Shown: positions 10,314-20,708 of the stretch, piece after piece
Layout of the letters: each line of letters starts with the position of its first letter
Numbering within the stretch: position 1 is the first letter of the stretch
Assembly: GCA_002633005.1 (NCBI GenBank)
Contig: NMRA01000682.1
Coordinates: 166,829 to 208,147, forward strand
Reading direction: 5' to 3'
DNA length: 41,319 nucleotides
Source: Phoronis australis
Lineage: Eukaryota > Phoronida > Phoronidae
The notes under the pieces: generated by a model
What the model was told of the DNA's origin: nothing
What the model saw: the letters and a program-made list of their open reading frames with translations, nothing else
Database searches by the model: none
Program-made: the position numbers and the translations under genes

Positions 10314-12572
10314 CTAAATATTGACACGAAAGTGTTTTTAATCGATAATTGCGGAGACCATGAAATCAAAAACAAACATTTTATCAGTCACAAAATCTAA
10401 AGTTGCTGCTAGTAAACCACTATGAGGCCTATTTGAGTAGCCTATTGATGCAAACAAGAGGACAAAAACAGTGGGTTTGACATCATCAACAGTTCTTGTT
10501 GCCTACTGCACCATCATGCAGTCATCCTGAAACTCTTCAAATAGGAATATACGGGTAAAGTTGTTTGGAAGTATTTGCGTCACATCACGTAAGCTAATGA
10601 ACATCCGTCTGAAAAGATTTCTGCCCCTAATGGAACTCGAACCCGGGAAATTTGCTAACCATGCAGACCCCATTTCCTCTGGGCCATCGCGACCAATGGT
10701 CGAACACAGAAACTCAATCTGACTTAGAAGTGGGCAACACGTCCATAGCGTCGTGAATGTACAGTATGTAAATATGTAAATCTTGACCTGGCATGGAAAT
10801 ATAGATTGTCAACATGTAGAACGAGAGCGTCAGTATAACTGTTAGATGATTTTCTTTTTTCTGCTGGTACGGCAATAGAGATTACTTAGACAGTTAACCT
10901 ATTGTTTTCATTTCTGTTTTGATTTTCCATTTTCTTTTAGGCAACCTTAGCGATGGTTTGAAATTAAGATTTAGCTTAAAATCACATGTTTTTTAAAAAC
11001 TATTTAAAATCATTTTAGTTTTAAACCACCTTGAAAAAAGAAGAGGTTTTCTAAAATACGATCGTTCGTGGACGTTAGCAGCAGCGTGAACTATTAACGT
11101 AGTAAGTGCGAGCGCACAATAAGTTCGTGGATGAGATGCCTTTTAGAACGCTCGTTTCTTTAAACCACTGTACTTCTTACTGATGACACATCCTATCTAA
11201 TTTCACAAATACCGGGTGCATGCAAATTTGGATTACTTATTCCTGATTTTAAAAAAAATCACTGAATGAAAAGGAGACACGACGTGTTTAGCGCAAAAAG
11301 GATGAGAAAGACCTTCAAAGACCGTTGCACAAAATATAAATTATTTTAACAATAAACTAATGGATCATAACAGACAATGCAGCTGAAAATTGGTTTAAAA
11401 GGCAAACATGGACTGAACACCCAAAAATTAGCATAATGAGCCGAAATGGACATAGCAGGTCAAAATGCATATGATGGGTCAGGATCCCGGAGCTATTATG
11501 TCCATTCCAATATAATTGAGAGGAGCGGTATCAATAGCCGTAACTTCTACTGATTCAGCAAAATATGATTTTTTTATTTTTACTTAGATTAATAGTATAG
11601 ATTAAATGCTGAAAATGGGTTGGTAGGGCAAAAATGTGCCTACATAATGTGTCAAAATGGACATACTGGGTAAAAAAAGATCATTGCTATTTTATCTTGA
11701 AATTGGAATCCCTTTGACCCAACTGCTGTGGCGACGGCTATCTAATCCCTGTAACAACACGTCATGGGCCTGATTTGAAACAGTAACGCTCTGTCTGTTC
11801 GTCGCAGGCCTAAACATCCTTCCTAATCTGGGTCACGCACAACATGAAGTCCATTGCGTACAGTAAGTGATCTAGACAAAAGTTGTTTTGAAGTAAAACC
11901 CGGGTTTATTGCCCATTTAATATTCTCTGACGAAGTACGACATGAGACCAAAGACTGGCATGCGCAAAACGTGTGCACCACATTTTTAGTACATGTATAA
12001 CGCCTGCGCACCATTCTACAAGCAAAGTTAATGCTTCCTTGCTTCTTGTGATACCACCCAAACTGGTTCTCGGACCCCTCCTGGTGCACAATTAGTTTGA
12101 TTTCATGAGAGTATGTGTTAACTGTATGGTGTAATATGCAGTGAGTATATGCCTTTGTATCCCATGTCGGTGGATTCCCCCGAAGGAGTGGGTTGATAGG
12201 TACGTGCAGCCAATGAATTCGGATGTGCATTTTCATTCTCAAGAAGCGTCCTAAGTATTTGGTTGGCTTTGTGGGATTCATGTAGGTATTCCATAAGCGT
12301 AAGTTAAGGAAGCAAAAACAGAAGCCAAGGCCTAACACAAGTCATCACATCATATCTCCATGCTTTTAAAGCGAACAATATGTGATCACACTAGCTTTTC
12401 TCGCGAGTCTACTGGATGTAGGGATCTCAGCCTATATTGGATGTCTGACCATAGTTAAGTATAGGCAGAAAAGAATACACTTTCGGTAACCACAGGTCCA
12501 TTCAACTAACGTCAGACGTTAGCCGGTCTTATTTCTTTGTTTTATTTTCCGTAATTTTAATTTACGTCTTAC
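10314..12572 (-). other. ZP gene intron, 2.3 kb
   Basis: It contains the SINE at 10579-10693. A loosely repeated segment built on GCTGAAAATNGG...GGCAAAAATG...AAAATGGACATA occurs at about 11379-11470 and 11606-11680. A long minus-strand frame (11823-12338, GTG start) has no recognisable domain and looks like chance. Confidence 0.45.
10579..10693 (-). mobile_element. tRNA-derived SINE-like element
   Basis: On the minus strand, GATGGCCCAGAGG (10676-10688) fits an internal RNA polymerase III A box and GGTTCGAGTTCC (10632-10643) fits a B box, about 33 bases apart as in tRNAs. The would-be acceptor arms (GTCGCGA at the start) do not pair, so this is tRNA-derived and not a functional tRNA gene. It runs on into GGGGCAGAAATCTTTTCAGA and a tail ending GTGATGTGAC, which is shared with the fold-back repeat at 23301-23440. 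Confidence 0.6.
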
Positions 12573-12660
12573 CTTGACTTAATCACCTGAAGGCTCTTTG
12601 TTGCACCTGATTTGTACCAGGCATTAACGATTTTTGCCAGTCCAGCATAGGTCCCTGCGG
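12573..12660 (-). CDS. ZP-domain gene exon: middle of ZP-C
   Basis: Acceptor TTGATCTTGTAG (phase 1) and donor AAGGTAAGACG (phase 2) bound an 88-base exon encoding AGTYAGLAKIVNAWYKSGAT and then KSLQVIKS. Known ZP-C modules have an NCxAT-type motif (C5) here, followed by a hydrophobic strand leading to the GC of C6. The counterpart NAWYKS has Ala where C5 should be. Splicing to the 10121-10313 exon makes the codon AGC, giving VIKSSC, which places C6 correctly. The exon is short, so its identity rests on phase agreement on both sides and on strand order. Confidence 0.72.
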
Positions 12661-12750
12661 CTACAAGATCAAATTTATTAATAGACAACATGACTACACA
12701 TTGAAATAGTATGGATTACGAATACAAATCAACAGTTACATACACGAATA

Positions 12751-13176
12751 ATGTTTTTTTTTGAAAACAAGGTGATGGTTTTCCGTGACCAATCGAACCG
12801 AAAATGTTGTCCGGTTTCCTGGCACGCGTTTCCAAGACGCAAGACTGCAGAAGTTAAGATGACCACGTGCTTCGGTGGTATACCCTGGCAATATCCGCAC
12901 AGAGAGTCCTACAAACTGGAACTGAACAGTAGTATGATGGACAGGGTGTACAAGATTTGTGGAATCCAGAAAGAGTTTCAGAATTATATCAAGGATTTGT
13001 CTGTAATAGTACAGAAACTTCAGTTTCCAGCTACTCTGATTGTTAAACTACATACTGATTATCTTTGTGGGTTGACACACCACACAATGGAGGGGGTGGT
13101 TTATCCGTTTAAGGGGAATGCCACCCATAAACAACCTATTTTGCATCAATTTAAATCGAGTAGTTCCACACCATAA
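12751..13176 (+). CDS. Unrecognised 141-residue open frame, opposite strand
   Basis: An ATG-initiated frame of 141 codons runs antisense within a ZP gene intron, just beyond the exon at 12573-12660. It has no signal peptide, membrane span or motif that I recognise. The sequence is mixed, with 6 Cys, a Lys-rich middle and an SSSST tail. An AATAAA follows at about 13318. A frame this long is expected about once or twice by chance in 41 kb of such DNA, so it may be meaningless. It could otherwise be a small intronless gene or an old insertion. Confidence 0.2.
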   Translation: MFFFENKVMVFRDQSNRKCCPVSWHAFPRRKTAEVKMTTCFGGIPWQYPHRESYKLELNSSMMDRVYKICGIQKEFQNYIKDLSVIVQKLQFPATLIVKLHTDYLCGLTHHTMEGVVYPFKGNATHKQPILHQFKSSSSTP

Positions 13177-14236
13177 CAGCAAGAAGGGTTCTTTTACCTG
13201 ACGGCAGACGGAAGTGTTGAAATTAACCAATGACGTCAGAGGTTCGAGTGAGATGTGCTCAGCAGTGGCAACACGCTTACTGGTGTCAACTTTTTAATTG
13301 ACTCATCGTTTTAAACAAATAAACCATCAAGATTCGTTGTAAAACCTTTACGTGTTGTTTTATTTCACTGATACGAATTTATAGGTATTTGAACGCACTG
13401 TAGCCTACAATGTTCGGCAGGCAAACCAAGGTCTGTCGATGGAGTTTGGAACCTGTTTGGTGATAAATTCGACTTATCCTTCCGTGTGTTGTAATTTTAG
13501 ACTTGCGGTCTTTTCAGTTCTAAACACACACGGCGCTTTCTTATACCGGCCAGTGGCTCGAAACCCGATCAGGCCCATTGCGGCTGGACTGAATACATCA
13601 CGAACATAAACCAGCCAAAGTTCGAAACTAAACTAAAAGAGTAAATTAGTGAGCCAAACAATATGCACGTGATTATTCTGGTGAATTAGCCACGAAACTG
13701 ACGAAACTGAAAATCTACTTACTGGCAGGGGCCGCGAAGCCAGGTTACCTTTCCGCAGAACCGTCAGGGAAAAGTTGTCAAGTAATAATGATTGGAATAA
13801 TATATATCTAAGTAAAGATTCCCCTAACATCTAACCATAGGATATAAAAACGAGTTATTGTGTCACATCAGCTTTCTGTCAGCAATCATTGCATTAGTAT
13901 GCGCTCATACGTCCTCGGTGCCCAGTCAATTAGTGCTATTTGCACCTAAAACCGGTAGGCCTAACTCATTGATTTATTCATTACGGGATTCTCAGAAAAT
14001 TTGCACTCAGGAACACTCCAAAAGAATTACACGTTGTATCTAATGAGACGGGCATTGTTTCATTTTTATAGAAGCATTGGTTAGGGTGAGAAACAGAACC
14101 CACAGTCATAAACGTTAACATCGAAACTCGCAATCCCGACTTAGAGGGCCCTCTTGGAAAGCAGTGCTATCACTGAAGAGGCCACCCTCATTTTAAATAT
14201 CACAATAATAAATAAATAAATAAATAGACGAGTGCT

Positions 14237-14610
14237 AATCCGACGAAGACTTCACAGGTGGATCGTTGGGTTTCACGAACTATCAAGAAATACTACAGAG
14301 GCACTGTGAACGTGCACAGACTACGCAACATATGGATAGTTCTAAAAACCTTTTGAATGACTTGTCATGGTGTCAGTGCGCCAACTGCTCGATAATCCAG
14401 GAAACGATTGACGCTTGCGTTCGCTGCCATGAAATTCTGCAAGTGAAACGCCTTCTTGGAGAAACGCAGATGTGACTAACGGACCATCCTGATTTTGCAT
14501 CGCAGGCCAAACAGAGATGTGCTTACGATGTTCTTAGGGCTGACAAAAGTAACTGCCGAAAACATCCTACATACCAAGGACCAAACAGAAGCCTGAAGAA
14601 CGGGTAGCTT
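14237..14610 (+). pseudogene. P2X7 C-terminal-domain-like fragment
   Basis: The plus-strand frame gives SDEDFTGGSLGFTNYQ, a helical stretch, then LSWCQCANCSIIQETIDACV and RCHEI. After an in-frame TGA (14473-14475) it continues LTDHPDFASQAK. The W-C-x-C-x-x-C ... C-x-x-C pattern, followed by a TDHPDF-like block, resembles the zinc-binding intracellular tail domain of P2X7 receptors, which in many invertebrates also occurs alone in multicopy genes. The TGA falls where a Cys codon precedes TDHP, so it looks like a nonsense mutation. It ends at about 14610 and converges on the THAP relic on the other strand. Confidence 0.5.
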
Positions 14611-14687
14611 AAGTCGTCACATAGGTTATATAAAACGCTATGTCCTTGACTTGAATTAAGTGCAATTGTTTATGTTTTCAAGATCAA

Positions 14688-15015
14688 CTACAATTCTCCA
14701 TAATCAAAAACTGGCGAACAGCTGATCAGAGTTTCTTTTCTCCTACCTCTTAACGCTAACACACTAGCCACAGCATCTGACTTCAGCCTCAGTCTCTTTC
14801 TATGCCCTGGCATGAGCTGTTTGGTAAGGTGGCGTTGGTCAGTGAAATCACTGTCGACGAAATGCCGGTCACAGACACGGAGCCTGTTCCACGGTTTCAT
14901 ACTTGGAATTCACTGCCGCGAGCCACTTCCGAGGCATTATAGACTCTCGAGAAAATCGATTAAACGATTTAACCGCTTTCCTCGCACAAGCTGGAACGAT
15001 GAGACCACACCATAA
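14688..15015 (-). pseudogene. THAP domain relic, copy 1
   Basis: Two minus-strand frames joined by a frameshift read VPACARKAVKSFNRFSRES, then IMPRKWLAAVN, and then LRVCDRHFVDSDFTDQRHL. PRKW and CxRHFxxxDF are hallmarks of the C2CH THAP DNA-binding domain. The zinc-binding CxxH pair is intact, while the N-terminal cysteines and the frame are damaged. After DF the frame continues for about 45 basic residues. Copy 2 on the plus strand (26890-27277) has the same motifs, so both come from one repeat family. Confidence 0.65.
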
Positions 15016-16130
15016 CGGCACTCACTCTGCATAAGAACCGCTGACGTCGCTGCGTCGCTTCTCACCTTCCTTTTAGCTTAACGCGACACTTCTCGGCGAG
15101 GTAAGATCGACCGTATAAGAGGTAATGTGGATATAGACCGATTACGACGGTAAAAAATAATAGTGAAATCGGGAAGCATTCTCCTTTTAACACTACAGCG
15201 TACCATGCGTAGCTCAGTTTACTGCAATTGCGCAGAAGATTAATCCACAAATTTGTTACGCGATTATATGTTGATCTTACAAAAATTGTTTAGGATCAGT
15301 AGTCTGTTTTCGCCTAAAGACCATTTACATTTATTCACACGCGCGCAAGTCGCGTATGAATTCTGTTGTGCACATTGAGGTGGATTGCTCTAAAACCCCT
15401 TCGTCCGCCGCACCCCTCTACCCCCTCGATCCACGACTCCCATGACCCACAACCCCTCGACCCAGTCTACACAAGCACGACTCAATCTCAACATAGAACA
15501 AGCGCTGACTCACATGTACAACGAGTCGGCTTGTAAGTTAGGCTCGTTTTCCCTGTTTTTGCAATTAAGAGAATCGATTCGGACAGTTTGAAAGCCAAAA
15601 CAGAGAAAAAAAAACAATGCAACCAAATGAAATCAAAGACCTATCAATTGTACAAATGTCGTTCCCGGCAGAGCGTAATCATCTCGTCTGCTCTTCAGTG
15701 AATAGCAGAATCAAGGTTTTTTGGGAGAGTTCGATCGAGGAACCGACGAATATGTAATTTCTTCAGCAAAGCAGTTGGAAAAAATAATAACAGAAAATAT
15801 CGCAATGTGATATGGAGTACGCCCTCTATTGTAAACGAGTATACAACAGAAAGCAAATAATCAAAATGTGAAATTATGTACATTCACGTTGATCTAAACT
15901 CTCCCTAAGTTCAGTAGAACAGGGCCATTGGTAAGCCGTCATGGAACTATTTCCGTGGCAATTGCTGGATTACGTGAGCTTTTCAGATGAACACAGTGAG
16001 AGAGCTGGAGTACATATATGTAAACATTGGTTTGCCAACTTTCTCCCCTTACTCGCGCTGACATATTGATAACAACACGGCTGTATCCCGACTAGGCAAT
16101 CACTGATATCGGGATATCCTACAACGCTGG

Positions 16131-16379
16131 TGTGTAACGGTATAAGACTATAAATAATATGGCACGGCTTAATGTGAGTCAGTTAGGTTATAGTAGAGTT
16201 GAGAATTGAGCTAGATTTGAGGAAAATTTTAGTTGAAGTTAATTTGAGTTGAAGTTGAAGTTATGACAGAGATTAGATACAGCAGGTTATTGAACCAAAG
16301 ATTGTAACATTTGCTAGAAGTGCCTTTGGATTTCGTCACAAGTCAATAAATGTATATGATATTTTAACTCATTGTACAA
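16131..16379 (+). mobile_element. Possible solo-LTR remnant
   Basis: The segment begins near TGTAACGG, has a TATA-like ACTATAAATAA at about 16148 and an AATAAA at about 16346, and ends TTGTACA, the layout of a retrotransposon LTR of about 250 bases. The middle is a TTGAAGTT-rich purine run. No target-site duplication, primer-binding site or partner LTR was found, so this is only a suggestion. Confidence 0.25.
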
Positions 16380-16882
16380 AATGATACATTTTGTTAACGT
16401 TTTTAGTTTGTTTATTTAAGAACAGTTACAGATTTAAAAGGATACTAAACCCTATTTTGATGACTTCCACCAATCCTCGTTCCGTCACCTTGTTATGAAT
16501 CATTGGCTTCAATTGTGAAACCCAAAGGCAGGAATCAACTAAAAACTCAAGCTCTATATCTCATAAATTGGATATTACTACAGTCCTTGACGGGAAGTCT
16601 TTTCCACAGTTTTCTGTAATTCGCTAAAAGCGTAGGTCACGCTTGACCATTTAGCAGACATTGAAAGTTTTCAAATTTGCCTCCATACTTTTAAGGCTTG
16701 TTGAGGGTTACAGAGCTTTATTTTGTTTCAGAGAACTCGATGCTAACGTTGCTCTTAGTATATGTTAACAGGCCAAGTCCGGGTTTGGTATCCTCTTAAG
16801 GGAAGCTGGTTTAATCCTCTTGGAATATTATGTAATCTAAAGCTGATATTAATAAAAAACAACCACGGTTTTAAGTCGACTT

Positions 16883-16921
16883 GACATGTTTCGGTGTCAT
16901 TTATTCACACAAGACCATCAG
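16883..16921 (-). ncRNA. Hammerhead-ribozyme-like core (degenerate)
   Basis: On the minus strand, CTGATGG (16921-16915) is followed by a stem GTGT/ACAC around an AT-rich loop, then CGAAAC (16893-16888) and ATGTC. Hammerhead ribozymes have CUGANGA, a stem, then GAAA and a UH cleavage site. The first box has G for the final A and the stem is unequal, so the copy is probably inactive. Penelope-like and related retroelements carry such ribozymes at their ends. Confidence 0.35.
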
Positions 16922-18178
16922 AAGAGAGATATTCAATGGCCACCTAGATAGGCTCAGCAACAAGTAGTGAAGCCCAGATACAGTCCGTTATAGGGAGTGA
17001 CAATGTACTAGACCAACAATGACAACCTGTGTTGTGCCAGTTGCCTATTGAGATTGTGCTTGCACCAACTGATGTTTTAAGCCTCACGAATTTTAAGCTC
17101 CTTTGTTGTTGCTGCCTGGTCTATTATTGCAAAGTCAATGAAAGAGCATTACTGCTAACAATGATTGGAGCTCTGTAGATGAATATTTACATGTGAACTT
17201 CTGTCAGAATTTAGATGTTCATTGGTCCTGATTTTCAAATGGCGAACAGTTTCGCCCATATAACTGTTCTAAAGATTGCTGAATTTGGTTAAATGTGGGT
17301 ATCACAACCAGTCAATAAATTAACATATTGAATGCACAAAAGAAAACCTTTGCAAAGTATTTTATTTTAAATAGCAAAAAAATCCTCACATTTAAGAACG
17401 GTATTTTTATGTCTCATTCAGAAATGTTTTGATTGCCCTCTTGCCGTTGCCCACAGACGTTAAGGGCGGTAGCCAAGGTTCTCTTCGTTCACAGTTCACC
17501 AACTGGTGATTCTACGTTCACAATAAGTCGGCGTTTTTTCAGTCGTATATTAAGTGCCGTAGCATAATTAATTCTGGTCATATCTTTGTTCGTGTTTTTT
17601 TAAACGGAAGCATCTACCCCTGAGAGGAAATCGGCGTATGGTGAACACTCAACAGTGACGCTTATTCGAAATTTGGAAATATATTCCACAAACGCGGGCT
17701 TCTCAGTTTCATGCAGACGGTGAATCCATGTCGGCATGTCTAAAGAGCCAAATTGTGTCAAACGCGAGACAAAAGGGTCCATTACCTTTGATTCTTACTA
17801 GAGTAGACACAGGGCACTACGTGGTCCAATTTGATAACACAGTAAGGCTTTCTTTTTACTTTAATCTTGTTAATTATAGAGTCATAGTATGGCAGGAAAC
17901 ACGAACGTTGGGTTGATAAAAAGCAGACACTTCAGTTAAAACTTTCTTAATAAAGAAGACGTGAAAGATTTGGAACCTTTATCAGCATCGGGAGCTTTTT
18001 GATGTAAATGCTCATCAAATCAACAGGAGACAATTTCAGAGGTAAGGAAAGCAAAAGTTAATTAGTCGGACGCAGCTAGCTCCGTTCAATTCATGATTAA
18101 ACTGCTTCTGTAAAAAATGCAGACACTGGACGGGCAAACGGACGGACGCACGGTCAGACAGACAGATATGGATTTAAG

Positions 18179-18200
18179 ATGCACCTGAATGCAGGTGCAT
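18179..18200. repeat. Short perfect hairpin
   Basis: ATGCACCTG and its complement CAGGTGCAT flank the four bases AATG. Upstream (18120-18165) is a GGACGGAC/CAGACAGA-type imperfect simple repeat. No function is evident. Confidence 0.6.
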
Positions 18201-18473
18201 AACATTAAAGACCTGGTTGCGTTAACATAATTTCTCGGGCAGAAATTCCATATATCGCTTCGAATTGATTTGTTCATTAATGTTCACAAAATAGCTGATA
18301 CTCAAATTATTAGGAACTTAAAAATAAGTCACACCAAACCATATAACTTAAAAACGCTATACACTCACTTTCCATCACAAAACACGCAACAGTGGTCGCA
18401 CGTGGTATTTATCAAAAGTTCACCTCATGGGCAGAACTCGGGGTTTATACTAATACTAATACTACGCACTTAC

Positions 18474-18622
18474 CATCATCAAACGTTACACGTAGCTTCA
18501 CTTCTGTCCCAGCAGCTACCGCGACTGTGGTCGAATAAATTTTGTTATTGTCCGAATCATCAACGATCTGCAGTGTCAGCACTGGTATGGTTTGTTTCGC
18601 AGTGACATCATCGAATGCTTCC
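18474..18622 (-). CDS. ZP-domain gene exon: start of ZP-C
   Basis: Acceptor GCTCATCTTCAG (phase 2) and donor GATGGTAAGT (phase 1) bound 149 bases encoding EAFDDVTAKQTIPVLTLQIV, then DDSDNNKIYSTTVAVAAGTE and VKLRVTFDD. This fits the first strands of ZP-C, where a VxVGTxLxLxVxxD pattern is typical. The exon joins the 30584-30747 exon with the split codon ACG (Thr) and the 12573-12660 exon with the split codon GCC (Ala). It contains no Cys, as expected for the stretch before C5. Confidence 0.8.
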
Positions 18623-20616
18623 CTGAAGATGAGCACGATAAAGTTCAGTTATCTCCTGGCATAAATTCGGCAGGAGAAAAGATTGTGTCAAACACCGTCA
18701 AAGAAAAACTGACACAACGGTAGGTCAGTAGGTTGGTATAAGGATAAACATATAGGCCTATGTATTAATGCTAAGTATCAGTCCACGGCCCCACCTACCA
18801 CAGTACACCCAACAAGCGGTAAAGTATAACACCACAAAGTTTGGTGGTTTAGGAGATACAAGGGTTGTCTTCTTGGGGGGGGGGGCAAAATGAGACGATT
18901 TCTTGAAGCGGAATGAGTCATTTTACTAGATAAATTACTAGATTTGTTAATCTAACTCATTGAAAACCAAACTAAAACATACAATATGCAACTTCGGTTA
19001 CATCGAAGAAGTTATTGTCAGGGGCCACTGTTATCATCAACAATTACAAGGTAGTGTCATCGCTAAAAGCTGCTCATATTTTGCTCGAATGGTCATTAAT
19101 CGAACTAGAAATAGGTTTTGTGTCAATTAACACATGCCAATGTTCTCAAATTTTCACATTAAAAAGTCCTGGTGTACAAGTGTTGCATCTGTACTACGCT
19201 GCGATTTCTTCGCTGACAACATCGTAAGCTACAGTTTCCTTAGACATCCAAAGCTGGTACGTGTGTATAAACGGTTCAATTAACATCGCAAATTCATTTC
19301 GACATTCTGCTCAGACCGCAATGAATTACAAAAGGGCTTTTCGATCGATTTCAACTAGCAAAACAATTTAGCAGTTGGTGTAAAGAATTGTGGCTGGAGG
19401 GGGGAGACGTTTGTAGGATGTGTTAGGGACTTCACCTGTCGGCTTAGAATAATGCTGTCTTAGTTACAAATTTTGCCTTCTGGTAATTAAATCAAAGTTG
19501 TTTTAAGCATAAAGATGTGACAAATTGACTGAAAGTACATTCTTAAATTTTGTAATTGTTCCTGGTAAAATAAGTCAAATTGTATTTAAACCCTCCTTCG
19601 TCATCTGTACTTTCAGAATGAGTGTGGTATAGACAACGTCCTCTACAAACTTCTTTGCACGAGTCCCAGACTGGTCATCACCTGAAGAAACCTTGAGGTA
19701 TTGTTTCATTCATTCCCTTAATATCTCATGTAGTGACATTTCACATTTTATTCAACCCACAGCTCACAATCATATACAAAGATATCACTGTTTCGTTTAC
19801 AGAATAAACATTACTTGTTTAAAGCATGTTCAATTTCTACTCAGTGATTCACCCAGGATTTCGAAAATATGGTGTCCAAAATCTGGTTCCCAATATTTCG
19901 GATTGTCCGTGATTCCGACGACGCATTACACCTACCAGCGTGCACCAGCAACCCCCACACAGTGATTTTTTACAAAAATACGTAGATCAAAGAATTTACA
20001 TCTGCGTTTTCAAAATAACCCCATGTAGCGAGCTTTTTTACTAAAAAAATGCTTGGACCTAGACTTTTACACCTAAACTTCTGAATACAGACAAGCTGCT
20101 TACCAGACAAATATTAGAGATATTTTGAAAGTATGAGTGCACTTCGTTGATGATGGTGTCACTGATGTTCCATATTAAAACATGAAAATGCACATTGAAA
20201 TGCACGAAACAGTGTTTCATTTGAGTTATTTATATTAGGTTTGTGTAAACCGTACTTTAGTGTGAAGTTTTTATTCTAATGTATCAGTGCTTTGGAGGAT
20301 GTTAAGTTGAGCAAAGAACAGTTGTAATGTAATTAATTTACATGTGAAAATTTTAAACTCGCTTACAACTGTAGTATAAATGCAAGCTAACTCCAGCTGC
20401 TTGTTGAAATTCTGTGCATCATTTTGGGATGGGGAGCAATCACGATTTCTAAAAACCTTATTTTGAAAATTTGCCCTTTTACGATTCCATCTGTCGATTC
20501 AATGTCGCTGTTTCAGCTTCATATATACTCGTCTGAGTTTCCAGTGTAGAGGCCTCAGAATGAATTTTAAACTAAATGTCTTCTTACAAATGCCACTATT
20601 GTCATATTGCAGGGAT

Positions 20617-20708
20617 TCAGAGCTGTTGTTCACTTTTGTCCTTATCTTCTTTGTCACCTACATCCTCACAATCTGGATCAAACTTTTGTGTCTGCTCTTG
20701 TAAAGACT
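20617..20708 (-). CDS. Possible terminal exon, hydrophilic tail (nested gene)
   Basis: After the acceptor-like AGCATAG the minus strand reads SLQEQTQKFDPDCEDVGDKE, then DKDKSEQQL and a TGA at 20617-20619. It is a highly charged 30-residue tail, typical of a cytosolic C-terminus. With a phase-1 entry it joins the candidate exon at 23100-23145 through the codon GAG. An AATAAA lies at 20270-20275. No family is recognised. The frame is short enough that chance cannot be excluded. Nesting on the same strand inside another gene's intron is uncommon. Confidence 0.25.

Larger units (their letters stand above)
14060..15182 (-). mobile_element. THAP-containing repeat element, copy 1
   Basis: Read on the minus strand this segment matches 26812-27460 on the plus strand over several blocks: TCGGTCTATATCCACAT near the outer end, CGTATAAGAGG, the THAP coding part, the SSDED-coding block CGACGAAGAC near 14243, AATCCCGACTTAGA near 14132 and GCATTGGTTAGG near 14076. 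The two copies lie 12 kb apart in opposite orientation. Copy 1 holds an extra ~400 bases (14280-14690) that copy 2 lacks. No terminal repeats were identified, so the type of element is unknown. Confidence 0.65.
12661..18473 (-). other. ZP gene intron, 5.8 kb
   Basis: It contains the plus-strand frame at 12751-13179, the THAP/P2X7-tail relic (14060-15182), the LTR-like segment (16131-16379), a hammerhead-like core (16883-16921), an AAATA microsatellite at about 14204-14224 and a 9-bp-arm hairpin at 18179-18200 (ATGCACCTG). Stretches 13320-14050, 15190-16130 and 16930-18170 show nothing recognisable. Confidence 0.5.

Noticed and set aside
10622-10693. Functional tRNA gene
   Set aside because: A and B boxes are present but the acceptor arms do not pair, so it is tRNA-derived.
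11823-12338. 171-codon minus-strand open frame
   Set aside because: It begins at GTG, has no domain or splice signal, and such a length is expected occasionally by chance in this much AT-rich DNA.
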